Positions 46,756-56,577 of a stretch of DNA of 64,000 bases are shown one piece after another. This DNA comes from Aminobacter aminovorans (lineage in GTDB: Bacteria; Pseudomonadota; Alphaproteobacteria; Rhizobiales; Rhizobiaceae): contig NZ_UFSM01000001.1 in NCBI RefSeq assembly GCF_900445235.1, positions 986,501 to 1,050,500 on the forward strand, written 5' to 3'. Position 1 is the stretch's first letter. Each line of letters starts with the position of its first letter. The notes under the pieces are model-generated. The model saw only the letters and a list, made by a program, of their open reading frames with translations, did not search any database and had not been told where the DNA came from. A program made the translations under genes and the position numbers.

Positions 46756-48558
46756 ATGCTCGACGACAGCCCGCAGACCAAGATAGACAGCGTTCTCGCC
46801 AAGCTGGAAAAGGCGCTCGCCGGCGGAAATATCGAAGCGGCAGTAAACCTGTTCCAGGCGGACTGCTACTGGCGCGATCTGGTGACATTCACCTGGAATC
46901 TCAAGACTATGGAGGGCCACGACCAGATCCGCGACATGTTGAAGAGCCAGCTGGCATCGATCAAGCCGGGGCGCTTCCGCCAGGACGACAAGGAGCTTGC
47001 CAGCCAGAATGACGGCATCACCGATGGCTGGTTCGAGTTCGAGACCGCGGTGGCGCGCGGCTATGGCCATGTCAGGCTCAAGAACGGCCTCATCTGGACG
47101 CTGCTGACGACGATGAGCGAGCTGAAGGGCTATGAGGAGCCGAAGGGTCTGCTGCGTCCGATGGGCGCCGAACATGGCAGCGACGCCGGCCGCCGGACAT
47201 GGAAGGAAAAGCGCGAGGCGGAGGCCGCCGAACTCGGCTTCTCCGAACAGCCTTATGTCGTCATCATTGGCGGCGGCCAGGGCGGCATCGCGCTCGGCGC
47301 CCGACTGCGGCAGCTCGGCGTGCCCACCATCATCATCGAACGCAACGAGCGGCCGGGCGACAGCTGGCGCAAACGCTACAAGTCGCTCTGCCTGCACGAT
47401 CCGGTCTGGTATGACCACCTGCCCTACATCCCGTTCCCGGAGAACTGGCCGGTCTTTGCGCCGAAGGACAAGATCGGCGACTGGCTGGAAATGTACACCA
47501 AGGTGATGGAGCTCAACTACTGGAGCTCGACCAGTTGCAAGTCCGCCAGCTATGACGAGGCCACGCGCGAGTGGACGGTCGTGGTCGAGCGCGACGGACG
47601 GGAGATCGTGCTGAAGCCGAAGCAGTTGGTGCTGGCGACGGGGATGTCGGGCAAGGCGAACGTTCCCAAGTTCAAGGGGCAGGACGTCTTCAAGGGCGAG
47701 CAGCAGCACTCGTCCCAGCATCCGGGACCCGATGCCTACCGAGGCAAGAAGGTTGTCGTTGTCGGATCCAACAACTCGGCGCACGACATCTGCGCGGCAC
47801 TTTGGGAGGGCGGTGCCGATGTCACCATGCTGCAGCGGTCCTCGACCCACATCGTCAAGTCGGACTCGCTGATGGAGATCGGGCTAGGCGACCTCTATTC
47901 CGAGCGCGCGGTCGCCGCGGGCATGACGACACGCAAGGCGGATCTGATCTTCGCCTCGTTGCCCTATCGCATCATGCACGAGTTCCAGGTGCCGATTTAC
48001 GACAAGATCCGCGAGAAGGACGCCGCCTTCTACGAGCGGCTGGAGAAGGCCGGCTTCATGCTCGACTTCGGCGACGACGAATCCGGCCTGTTCATGAAGT
48101 ACCTCCGGCGCGGCTCCGGCTATTACATCGACGTCGGGGCCTGCGACCTCGTTGCCGATGGCCGGATCAAGCTGGTCAGCGGGATAGGCGTCGAGAAACT
48201 GACGGAGACCTCGATCGAGCTCGAAGACGGGCGCGAACTGGACGCCGACCTCATCATCTACGCCACCGGTTATGGCTCAATGAACGGCTGGGCCGCCGAC
48301 CTGATCAGCCAGGACGTCGCCGACAAGGTCGGTAAATGCTGGGGGCTGGGCTCGAGCACGACCAAGGATCCCGGCCCGTGGGAAGGTGAGCAGCGCAACA
48401 TGTGGAAGCCGACCCGGCAGGAGGCGCTGTGGTTCCATGGCGGTAACCTGCACCAGTCCCGGCACTACTCACAGTATCTGTCGCTGCAGCTCAAGGCGCG
48501 CAAGGAAGGTATCGCAACCGAAGTCTACGGGTTGCAGGAGGTTCATCACAAATCGTGA
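46756..48558 (+). CDS. FAD-dependent monooxygenase with N-terminal SnoaL-like domain
   Basis: A 600-residue protein. Residues 1-140 form an NTF2/SnoaL-like domain (VNLFQADCYWRDLVTFTWN). The rest is a group B flavin monooxygenase. The FAD turn is VIIGGGQGGIALGARL, the FMO-type motif FKGEQQHSSQHPG is present, and the NADPH turn is VVVGSNNSAHDICAALW. A second-half ATG motif (LIIYATGYGSM) completes it. It should insert oxygen into a small carbonyl or heteroatom substrate using NADPH. Expressed from the sigma-54 promoter and followed by aldehyde-handling genes, it probably starts the catabolism of an aldehyde- or ketone-forming compound (inference). Confidence 0.9.
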   Translation: MLDDSPQTKIDSVLAKLEKALAGGNIEAAVNLFQADCYWRDLVTFTWNLKTMEGHDQIRDMLKSQLASIKPGRFRQDDKELASQNDGITDGWFEFETAVARGYGHVRLKNGLIWTLLTTMSELKGYEEPKGLLRPMGAEHGSDAGRRTWKEKREAEAAELGFSEQPYVVIIGGGQGGIALGARLRQLGVPTIIIERNERPGDSWRKRYKSLCLHDPVWYDHLPYIPFPENWPVFAPKDKIGDWLEMYTKVMELNYWSSTSCKSASYDEATREWTVVVERDGREIVLKPKQLVLATGMSGKANVPKFKGQDVFKGEQQHSSQHPGPDAYRGKKVVVVGSNNSAHDICAALWEGGADVTMLQRSSTHIVKSDSLMEIGLGDLYSERAVAAGMTTRKADLIFASLPYRIMHEFQVPIYDKIREKDAAFYERLEKAGFMLDFGDDESGLFMKYLRRGSGYYIDVGACDLVADGRIKLVSGIGVEKLTETSIELEDGRELDADLIIYATGYGSMNGWAADLISQDVADKVGKCWGLGSSTTKDPGPWEGEQRNMWKPTRQEALWFHGGNLHQSRHYSQYLSLQLKARKEGIATEVYGLQEVHHKS

Positions 48559-48566
48559 TGTCAAAC

Positions 48567-48605
48567 CATGTGGGGCGGCGGGCAATCGCTCCGCCGCCCC
48601 GCATG
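48567..48605 (+). terminator. Hairpin terminator candidate after the monooxygenase
   Basis: GGGGCGGCGG at 48572-48581 pairs perfectly with 48591-48600 over a nine-base loop. The flanking CATG sequences can extend the stem with one wobble pair. It lies 13 bases after the monooxygenase stop. There is no T-run, so the terminator assignment is tentative. It would separate the sigma-54 operon from the GAF-Fis regulator. Confidence 0.55.
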
Positions 48606-48699
48606 CCGCATACGTCTAAGGGCTACTTGACCTGATTTCGGAAGCAGGCAACGACTATGCGGTACGGGAAGGGGGTGCAGACCGCCGTCGGAGGAGAGG

Positions 48700-49665
48700 A
48701 TGAGAGGCACCACAGTCACCGAGCATGCCGACAAGGTGCAGGCTGCCTTGAGGTCGAGCGAGGCCGCGCGTTCAGCGCTGGTCGCGTCCTGGCAGCGGTC
48801 GTCGCATCATCATCTCGATCCGACCTATCGCAGCCCGCCCAAACGGTTGACCGAAGCCGAGCTTGTGTTCGCCCGCCAGCGCATCGAGCCGCTGATCGCG
48901 GTCGCCCAGACCAGCCTCGATCGGCTCTATCTCGCCGTCGGCGGGGTCGGCTGCTGCGTGCTCCTGGCCGATCGTGACGGCGTGCCGGTCGAGCGCCGCG
49001 GCGCTCTGGCCGACGACGAGACCTTCCATGACTGGGGGTTATGGACCGGCACGGTGTGGAGCGAGGAGAGCGAGGGCACGAACGGCATCGGCACCTGTCT
49101 CGTCGAACAGCGGCCGCTGACCATCCATCGCGGTCAGCACTTCCTCACGCGTAACACCGCCTTGTCCTGCACGACCACGCCGATCTTCGACCACGAAGGC
49201 AAGCTGGCCGCGGCGCTCGACGTCTCGTCTTGCCGCGCCGACCTGACCGAGGGCTTCGTCAACCTCATCGCGCTGGCAGTGGGTGATGCCGCCAGGCGAA
49301 TCGAGGCCGACAATTTCCGCCTGGCCTTCCCGGATGCCCGCATCATGTTGGCGCCGGTGGCCGAACGCAGCGCCGGCGCCCTGCTTGCCATCGATGCCGA
49401 CGATCTCGTCGTCGGTGCGACGCGCAGCGCCCGGCAGGCGCTTGGACTGACTGCGGAAAGCTTCGCCAAACCGATGCCTGCAGCGGACCTGCTGGGCGGC
49501 AGCGTGGTTGCGGAGAGAGAACTGCGTGAGGCGGAGCGTGCCGTGCTGCAGCGTGCGCTCGCCCGGGCCGACGGCAATGTCGCGCTCGCCGCACGGATGC
49601 TCGGCATCAGCCGCGCGACCTTGCATCGCAAGATAAACCGGCTCGACGTTCACCGCACCAACTGA
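48700..49665 (+). CDS. GAF-Fis regulator without AAA+ domain
   Basis: A 321-residue protein after a GGAGGAGAGG site. The N-terminal part (SALVASWQRSSHHHLDPTYR) and GAF domain (GTNGIGTCLVEQRPLTIHRG) match AcoR-type activators. The C-terminus is a Fis HTH (NVALAARMLGISRATLHRKI). The central AAA+ ATPase is absent: there is no Walker A or GAFTGA. Such proteins cannot open sigma-54 promoters and probably act as sigma-70 regulators or compete with the full-length activator for DNA. Here it sits beside a full-length AcoR-like gene and ahead of aldehyde genes, so control of 49747-52352 is the natural guess. Confidence 0.87.
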   Translation: MRGTTVTEHADKVQAALRSSEAARSALVASWQRSSHHHLDPTYRSPPKRLTEAELVFARQRIEPLIAVAQTSLDRLYLAVGGVGCCVLLADRDGVPVERRGALADDETFHDWGLWTGTVWSEESEGTNGIGTCLVEQRPLTIHRGQHFLTRNTALSCTTTPIFDHEGKLAAALDVSSCRADLTEGFVNLIALAVGDAARRIEADNFRLAFPDARIMLAPVAERSAGALLAIDADDLVVGATRSARQALGLTAESFAKPMPAADLLGGSVVAERELREAERAVLQRALARADGNVALAARMLGISRATLHRKINRLDVHRTN

Positions 49666-49746
49666 CATCAGGGGATGCTGACAACCCTCCTGACGTGAGG
49701 ATGGCAGGAGCGCCGTGGTAGATTGCGACCAACTCAGGAGGACGTC

Positions 49747-50151
49747 GTGATCAAGACTTATCGGGGCAGTTGTCATTGCGGCAAGGTGCATTTCGAGGCT
49801 GACATGGATCTCGCTGCAGGGACCGCGCGCTGCAACTGTTCGATCTGCTCCAAGCGGCGGTCGTGGAACGCGCTGGTCAAGCCGGCGCAGTTTCGCCTGC
49901 TCTCGGGCGAGGGCGCCATGACCGACTATGGCTTCGGTACCATGCAGGGGCATCACCTGTTCTGCTCGACATGCGGCTGCGCGCCCTTCAGCCAAGGGCA
50001 TGTCGAGCAAATCGGCGGCGACTTCGTCGCCATCCAGATCGGCTGCCTCGACGACGTCGATCCGAACGAGCTGGCGGCTACACCCGTAAATTACGGCAAT
50101 GGCCGCGACAACAAATGGTGGGAGCCGCCTGCGATCACCTCCTGCCTCTGA
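49747..50151 (+). CDS. GFA-family zinc protein (glutathione-dependent formaldehyde-activating type)
   Basis: A 134-residue protein from a GTG at 49747 with AGGAGGAC six bases before. The zinc ligands of the GFA fold are all present: [20 protein letters not shown] and [10 protein letters not shown]. Gfa was described as speeding formation of S-hydroxymethylglutathione, a role now doubted for many members, so a general thiol/aldehyde role is safer. Its place in front of an aldehyde dehydrogenase supports aldehyde handling. Confidence 0.88.
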   Translation: MIKTYRGSCHCGKVHFEADMDLAAGTARCNCSICSKRRSWNALVKPAQFRLLSGEGAMTDYGFGTMQGHHLFCSTCGCAPFSQGHVEQIGGDFVAIQIGCLDDVDPNELAATPVNYGNGRDNKWWEPPAITSCL

Positions 50152-50190
50152 AGCTTCGGTTCTTCCGTTCGTCGGATGCAGTCCGATCCG

Positions 50191-50239
50191 CCGATGTGTC
50201 TCAGTTCTGCGACACATCGGGCCAGGCGACCCTTTTGCC
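50191..50239 (+). promoter_or_regulatory. Palindrome and weak sigma-54-like promoter before aldehyde dehydrogenase
   Basis: CCGATGTGTC at 50191-50200 and GACACATCGG at 50211-50220 form a perfect 10-bp inverted repeat, a good site for a Fis-type or other dimeric regulator. Immediately after, 50225-50226 GG and 50237-50238 GC are ten bases apart in AGGCGACCCTTTTGCC, a partial match to a -24/-12 promoter. The palindrome is too close to be a normal enhancer, so either the promoter call is wrong or the site represses. Confidence 0.45.
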
Positions 50240-50321
50240 CCGGCTGACATCGGCCGCCGCCTTGGCAACTCTCCCTTTCGACGCGTTGCATGTCGCGACG
50301 CTGCTTCTCGGGAGGAAGAAC

Positions 50322-51839
<1,518 letters not shown>

Positions 51840-51846
51840 GCCTTTT

Positions 51847-51969
51847 CCTTCTCCCCGCTTGCGGGGAGAAGGTGTCACGAAGTGACGGATGAGGGGCTGG
51901 CTCAACCGCCGAGGTCTGCACTGCCCCTCACCTGCCTGCCGGCATCCTCTCCCCGTAAACGGGGAGAGG
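51847..51969. repeat. Rhizobial palindromic repeat (RIME-like, CCTTCTCCCC type)
   Basis: Two hairpins bound the element. CCTTCTCCCCGC (51847-51858) pairs with 51861-51872 across TT, and CCTCTCCCCG (51946-51955) pairs with 51960-51969 across TAAA. Inside, GAGGGGC near 51891 is complemented by GCCCCTC near 51923, so the whole can fold as a cruciform of about 123 bases. This form is widespread between genes in Rhizobium, Mesorhizobium and relatives. Here it separates aldehyde dehydrogenase from DUF779 and could act as a terminator or RNA-stability element. No transposase is present. Confidence 0.8.
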
Positions 51970-51998
51970 AGAGCTGGCCGCAACGCGGAACCGCGCCC

Positions 51999-52352
51999 AT
52001 GTCCTCGCATCCTCCCCTCGACAAGGTCTCCGCCACGCCTGAGGCCATCGCCCTGCTCGACGAAATCACCGCCGATCACGGACCGGTGCTGTTCCACCAG
52101 TCTGGCGGCTGTTGCGACGGTTCGTCGCCGATGTGCTACCCGCGTTCGGATTTCATCGTCGGCGACAATGACGTGCGGCTTGGCACCATCGGCGACACAC
52201 CGGTCTACATCAGTGCCTCGCAATTCGAGGTCTGGAAGCACACCGACCTGATCATCGACGTGGTGCCGGGGCGCGGCGGCATGTTCTCGCTCGACAATGG
52301 CCGCGAGAAGCGCTTCCTGACACGCTCGAAGATATGCGTTACGTCGCCCTGA
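51999..52352 (+). CDS. DUF779 protein (aldehyde dehydrogenase partner)
   Basis: A 117-residue protein from the ATG at 51999. LLDEITADHGPVLFHQSGGCC and DGSSPMCYP form the Cys-rich signature of DUF779, and VDVVPGRGGMFSLDNGREKRF-like sequence follows. The gene is nearly always next to an acetaldehyde dehydrogenase of the preceding type. The function is not established; an accessory or chaperone role for the dehydrogenase has been suggested by association only. The frame is open further upstream through the repeat, but that part is the repeat itself. Confidence 0.87.
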   Translation: MSSHPPLDKVSATPEAIALLDEITADHGPVLFHQSGGCCDGSSPMCYPRSDFIVGDNDVRLGTIGDTPVYISASQFEVWKHTDLIIDVVPGRGGMFSLDNGREKRFLTRSKICVTSP

Positions 52353-52429
52353 GATATATTACGATAACGCCCAAAGCACTTTGAGTGCCCATCAGGGGGC
52401 TTGCCGCGAAAGGTCGCGGGCTGGCGGCA

Positions 52430-54355
52430 TCAGCCAGCCGGGGCCTTCGCCTTCGTCGCCGGTTTCCCGCGAGACGCCGGCTGGCGCCGGACCATGCGCT
52501 TGGGGGCCTTCAGGGGGATCGGCGGCGTGTCCGACAGCGCGCCTGTCGCGGCTGACATCATGTCGTAGGCGACGAAGTCGGCATTCAGCTCTGCAGCGAG
52601 CTTTTCGGCGTCGCGGCCCGGCGCCGCGTCGGCCCAGAGCACGATGCCGACGCGCAGGCCCTTGCCGGCCCGTTTGAGCCGGCGCACGACGTAGCGTCCA
52701 TGGTGCAACGAGTCGGAGTTGAGGAAGCCGACGACCGCAGTCTGGAACGTGCCGAGCGGCAGATTGCGGATATTGGCTGGGTCGACGTCGGTGTGGCTCG
52801 CGGTAGATGCCGAGGCACCCTGAACCGTAAGCACTTGAGCGAGCATGGCGGCAGCGGCGTTGTCGAGGTCGCCCCGGCCGCCTATGCACAGCACCGATTT
52901 TCCCGATCCGTCGGGCAGTTCATCCTCCTCAGGACGTTCGTCCGGTGCGGCGTCTTCCGCAGCGACGTCGTCGCCTTCCTCCGCCTCCTCGTTGGCGATC
53001 TCGTTCAGATTGGCGACCAGCGTCGCGGCACTTGCCGCAACGCGCCTGCGCTGCTCGTCGGTCAGCGCACCGCGGGCGCGGTCGCGTTCGCCGAGCAGCA
53101 ATGCCGGAATGGCCACGCTGCCGTAGAAGTCGACAAGGTATTCGGTCTCGAGCATCTCTTCGGCGTGGTCGGTTGCTTCCTCCGGGTCGCCGGCCAGCAG
53201 GCGCTGGTAAAGGCGCTCCTTGGGATCGAGCACCGGTTCGTTGCCGAACAGAACCTCGAGGAAAGCAAATTGCGGAACGTGCTTTCCAAGCACGACCAGG
53301 CAAACGGTGAGCGGCGTGGACAGCACCAGCCCGACCGGCCCCCACAGCCAGGTCCAGAAGATCGCGGCGACAATGATGGCGAGCGGTGAAAGGCCCGTCC
53401 TGGAGCCATAGAGCCATGGCTCGATGACGTTGTTGATGATCAGTTCCATGACGATGAACAGCGCCGCCGCCCACAGCACGAGCGACCAGCCCGGCGCCAC
53501 CGCCAGGGCCAGGAAAAGCGGCAGGATCATCGCGATCGCCGGGCCGATATAGGGCACGAAGCGCAGCACGATTGCCAACAGGCCCCACAAGACTGCGTTC
53601 GGTATGCCCAAAAGCCAGAGACCTATGCCGATCGGCACGCCGTAGGCGACGTTCACGACAAGCTGCATCAGCAGGTATTGCCCGACCCTGCGGCCGGCAT
53701 CCTGAAGCGCTTCTGTCGTTCGATGCAGGTCGCCATAGCCGACCAGCCGAATGAAGCGGTCGCGCAGGTCTTCGCGCTCCAGCAGCATGAAGATGACGAC
53801 GACAATGACCAGGCCGGCTGTGGCGAGCGGACCGATCAGTGGCAGGATCAGGCTCATCAGGGTTTCTATCGGCCGCTGAGGCGTGAAGATCTCGACCAGA
53901 AGCGGGTCTGGCCGCGATGGCTGCGCCGGCCCGACCGTCGTGCCTTCCGGCTTGTCGATCTCTTGTCCGACGCGTTCGATGACACCGCTTAGCCTGTCGA
54001 TGATGCCGTTGCCGCCGCCGGTTTCCTTGAGCGAGCGCACTTTCTCCAGGATGTTGGACTGATAGGTTGGCAGGTTCTGAGCGACTTCGCCGATCTGCGA
54101 CGCCACGACGAAGCTGAATATGGCGACCGTGCCGAAGGCGGCGATGACGCAGGCGATGACCGACACCAGCCTGGGCACGCCCAACCTGCGAAGCCAGCTG
54201 ACGATAGGGGCCAGCGCGAAGGTGATCAGAATCGCGATTGCCAGCGGCAGCAGCACGTCGCGCGCGAAATAGAGGATGGCGACCATGGCCGCGGTGGCGG
54301 CAAAGGGCGGCAGTACGGTCCTGGCAGCCGGCTGCAATGAAATCTGTTCTGCCAC
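52430..54355 (-). CDS. AI-2E/PerM-family membrane protein with long C-terminal extension
   Basis: From the GTG at 54355, with AGGAAGGG about nine bases upstream, the product has 641 residues. The PerM/TqsA-like core (about 10-370) has eight or so spans, with LVSVIACVIAAFGTVAIFSF, GPLATAGLVIVVVIFMLLERED and FVPYIGPAIAMILPL typical of the family. The remaining 270 residues are soluble: an acidic linker (EEAEEGDDVAAEDAAPDER), then an Ala-rich alpha/beta part and a basic tail. Ordinary members are about 350 residues, so the extension is a distinct variant. Such proteins export small molecules or exchange Na+/H+; the substrate here is unknown. Confidence 0.82.
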   Translation of the reverse strand: MAEQISLQPAARTVLPPFAATAAMVAILYFARDVLLPLAIAILITFALAPIVSWLRRLGVPRLVSVIACVIAAFGTVAIFSFVVASQIGEVAQNLPTYQSNILEKVRSLKETGGGNGIIDRLSGVIERVGQEIDKPEGTTVGPAQPSRPDPLLVEIFTPQRPIETLMSLILPLIGPLATAGLVIVVVIFMLLEREDLRDRFIRLVGYGDLHRTTEALQDAGRRVGQYLLMQLVVNVAYGVPIGIGLWLLGIPNAVLWGLLAIVLRFVPYIGPAIAMILPLFLALAVAPGWSLVLWAAALFIVMELIINNVIEPWLYGSRTGLSPLAIIVAAIFWTWLWGPVGLVLSTPLTVCLVVLGKHVPQFAFLEVLFGNEPVLDPKERLYQRLLAGDPEEATDHAEEMLETEYLVDFYGSVAIPALLLGERDRARGALTDEQRRRVAASAATLVANLNEIANEEAEEGDDVAAEDAAPDERPEEDELPDGSGKSVLCIGGRGDLDNAAAAMLAQVLTVQGASASTASHTDVDPANIRNLPLGTFQTAVVGFLNSDSLHHGRYVVRRLKRAGKGLRVGIVLWADAAPGRDAEKLAAELNADFVAYDMMSAATGALSDTPPIPLKAPKRMVRRQPASRGKPATKAKAPAG

Positions 54356-54423
54356 GCCCTGACCCTTCCTGATCTCGACCACCTGAAATCTCCTGGCCTG
54401 CCGACGGCACGTCAGCCCGGCAC

Positions 54424-54460
54424 AGTCACATGTTGCGCTTGACGAGCGCAACATGTGACT
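54424..54460. repeat. Perfect 15-bp inverted repeat
   Basis: AGTCACATGTTGCGC at 54424-54438 is exactly complementary to 54446-54460, with a seven-base TTGACGA loop. It lies between the AI-2E-family gene and the truncated ABC ATPase, on the edge of clearly decayed sequence. It could be a bidirectional terminator-like stem, an operator (the arms contain TGTTGCGC) or the scar of a mobile element. None of these can be proved from sequence. Confidence 0.6.
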
Positions 54461-54548
54461 GGATGACGTCAGGACTCATAGTCGACGCAGAACATGCGCC
54501 TTGGCAATGGCTGGTGGTGGCGAGGCTGCGTTCGTGCTGTAGCAATAA

Positions 54549-55145
<597 letters not shown>

Positions 55146-55238
55146 TCACGCTGCCGGCGCCTCGTCGCCGGTCCGGGGAAATCCAGCAATTCAATCCGGC
55201 CCCATCAGGGATCCTTGAAGGGGCCGGAAACCGGCCGT

Positions 55239-56246
55239 CTAGTCGACCACGGTCGACATCTCCAGGGTTCCTCGATTGCCGTCAGCATCGATCTGGCTGG
55301 TCGCAGAGACTGCAAAAAACAGGACGATGTCATCCCTCCCGGATGGGCGTATGGCTCGAACACTGCCATTGACCGGCCCATCGGCAGTCTGCGTGTAGCC
55401 GGCAGCAACAGCGGAAGCCTCGCCACGGAACTTCACCGTCACGACTGATGGTGACGATATGCCCATAGCGGCGAGTGAACCATGCGCAATCCGTGTCAGC
55501 ACTGCCTCGCTTTCGTCTATCTTTGCAGCAACCTTGACACTCGCCAGTCCAACGAAATTCTCTCCGTCCAAGTTCAGCGAATACGACGACGATTTTGCTG
55601 AAACCCCGTTGGCAAGGGCCAAATCCTGCTGCTCAAATGTGAATGGCAGCGCGGAAACCACGCGCAAGCGAGCTTCGTTAAGCTGCCATTCTTTCGGCTT
55701 GCTGTCCCATGTCGGGTTGGTCAGCAACTGCATACGGAAAAATGAAGCGTCGAGACCGGTTTTCACTTGCTCGATCAACTCTGGTGTAATGAACAGCGTC
55801 AAATCGCCCGATGAATAGGACGTCCTTTCAGCCGCTGCCTGGATAATATCATCTGCCTTTTGCAGGCCGGGCAGAATGGCAGCACGAATTTCCGGGCTGG
55901 GATTGCTTTCAAGCTTCTGCCTGGCTGCAACATACGCATCGGTTTTTATGGCTGTGCGGGCCGCATAGCTCTTTGCAATGGAAGCCCATGTTTCCTTATG
56001 AAAGTCGAGGCCATCCAATATCATTGGACCGAGCACTGCGGATATCTCCCGCTCGACGCCGGGATAATAGGCAGGGCTATCCTTGATCGTCGCCCAAAAC
56101 TCACAGTGCAGCTTCTCGGTCAGGTATCCGTCCACAGCCGCAGTGGTCTTGAAAATTTCCTGCTGTCGTTGTGTAAATTCCTGAGCGCCCGCTGAAGCCA
56201 GGGAAGTGAAGAGAAACGCCAATATAAGTGCGCAAATCCTAGACAT
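55239..56246 (-). CDS. Secreted protein of unknown function
   Basis: A 335-residue protein with a signal peptide (MSRICALILAFLFTSLASAG, cleavage near AGAQ). The mature part is mixed alpha/beta without repeats. It includes LHCEFWATIKDSPAYYPGVE near the start and a C-terminal beta-rich half with SGRDDIVLFFAVSATSQID. The mature part has a single cysteine near the start and no obvious metal ligands. I do not recognise a family. Base composition is slightly less GC-rich than its neighbours, which may indicate acquisition. It stands alone with about 330 bases of non-coding sequence before it. Confidence 0.65.
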   Translation of the reverse strand: MSRICALILAFLFTSLASAGAQEFTQRQQEIFKTTAAVDGYLTEKLHCEFWATIKDSPAYYPGVEREISAVLGPMILDGLDFHKETWASIAKSYAARTAIKTDAYVAARQKLESNPSPEIRAAILPGLQKADDIIQAAAERTSYSSGDLTLFITPELIEQVKTGLDASFFRMQLLTNPTWDSKPKEWQLNEARLRVVSALPFTFEQQDLALANGVSAKSSSYSLNLDGENFVGLASVKVAAKIDESEAVLTRIAHGSLAAMGISSPSVVTVKFRGEASAVAAGYTQTADGPVNGSVRAIRPSGRDDIVLFFAVSATSQIDADGNRGTLEMSTVVD

Positions 56247-56577
56247 CCGAATCCCCCGAAGCCTATTTTGTGCCTAGCATCCGGGGACACTACGTCAAGT
56301 TTCCTATCGAGGACTTGCCAATGCGATGCAGCAACACCAAAGGGGCATCGTGTCAGCCTTGCCTTGAGGCGTGAAAGGTTCGGGCTAGCAGTGGAGGCGG
56401 CAGGTCTCAAGCATCAGGTCGAGTGATGGTCTGAACGAGCCATCGAAGGCGACGGCGAGGCGGTTCGTCATAGCCGTCAGCAAGGTCGCCGATTCTGCCG
56501 AGTGTCTTCAACGTTAGGCTCGGCGCAGCCTCTCCGGCGATTTGCCGGAGAGGCTGTTGCGGTTCAGCTGTGGGCGG
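56247..56577. other. Non-coding interval with hairpin at the end of the chemoreceptor gene
   Basis: About 330 bases without a supportable gene. The only clear structure is a perfect 12-bp stem, AGCCTCTCCGGC (56527-56538) with 56544-56555 and a GATTT loop. It lies about 22 bases beyond the chemoreceptor stop on that strand, so it is a likely terminator without a strong T-run. The left part must contain the promoter of the secreted-protein gene. Confidence 0.5.

Noticed and set aside
51847..51969. Possible CRISPR or insertion-sequence end
   Set aside because: The two stems are not identical direct repeats with spacers, and no transposase or cas gene is near; the form fits a rhizobial intergenic palindrome.
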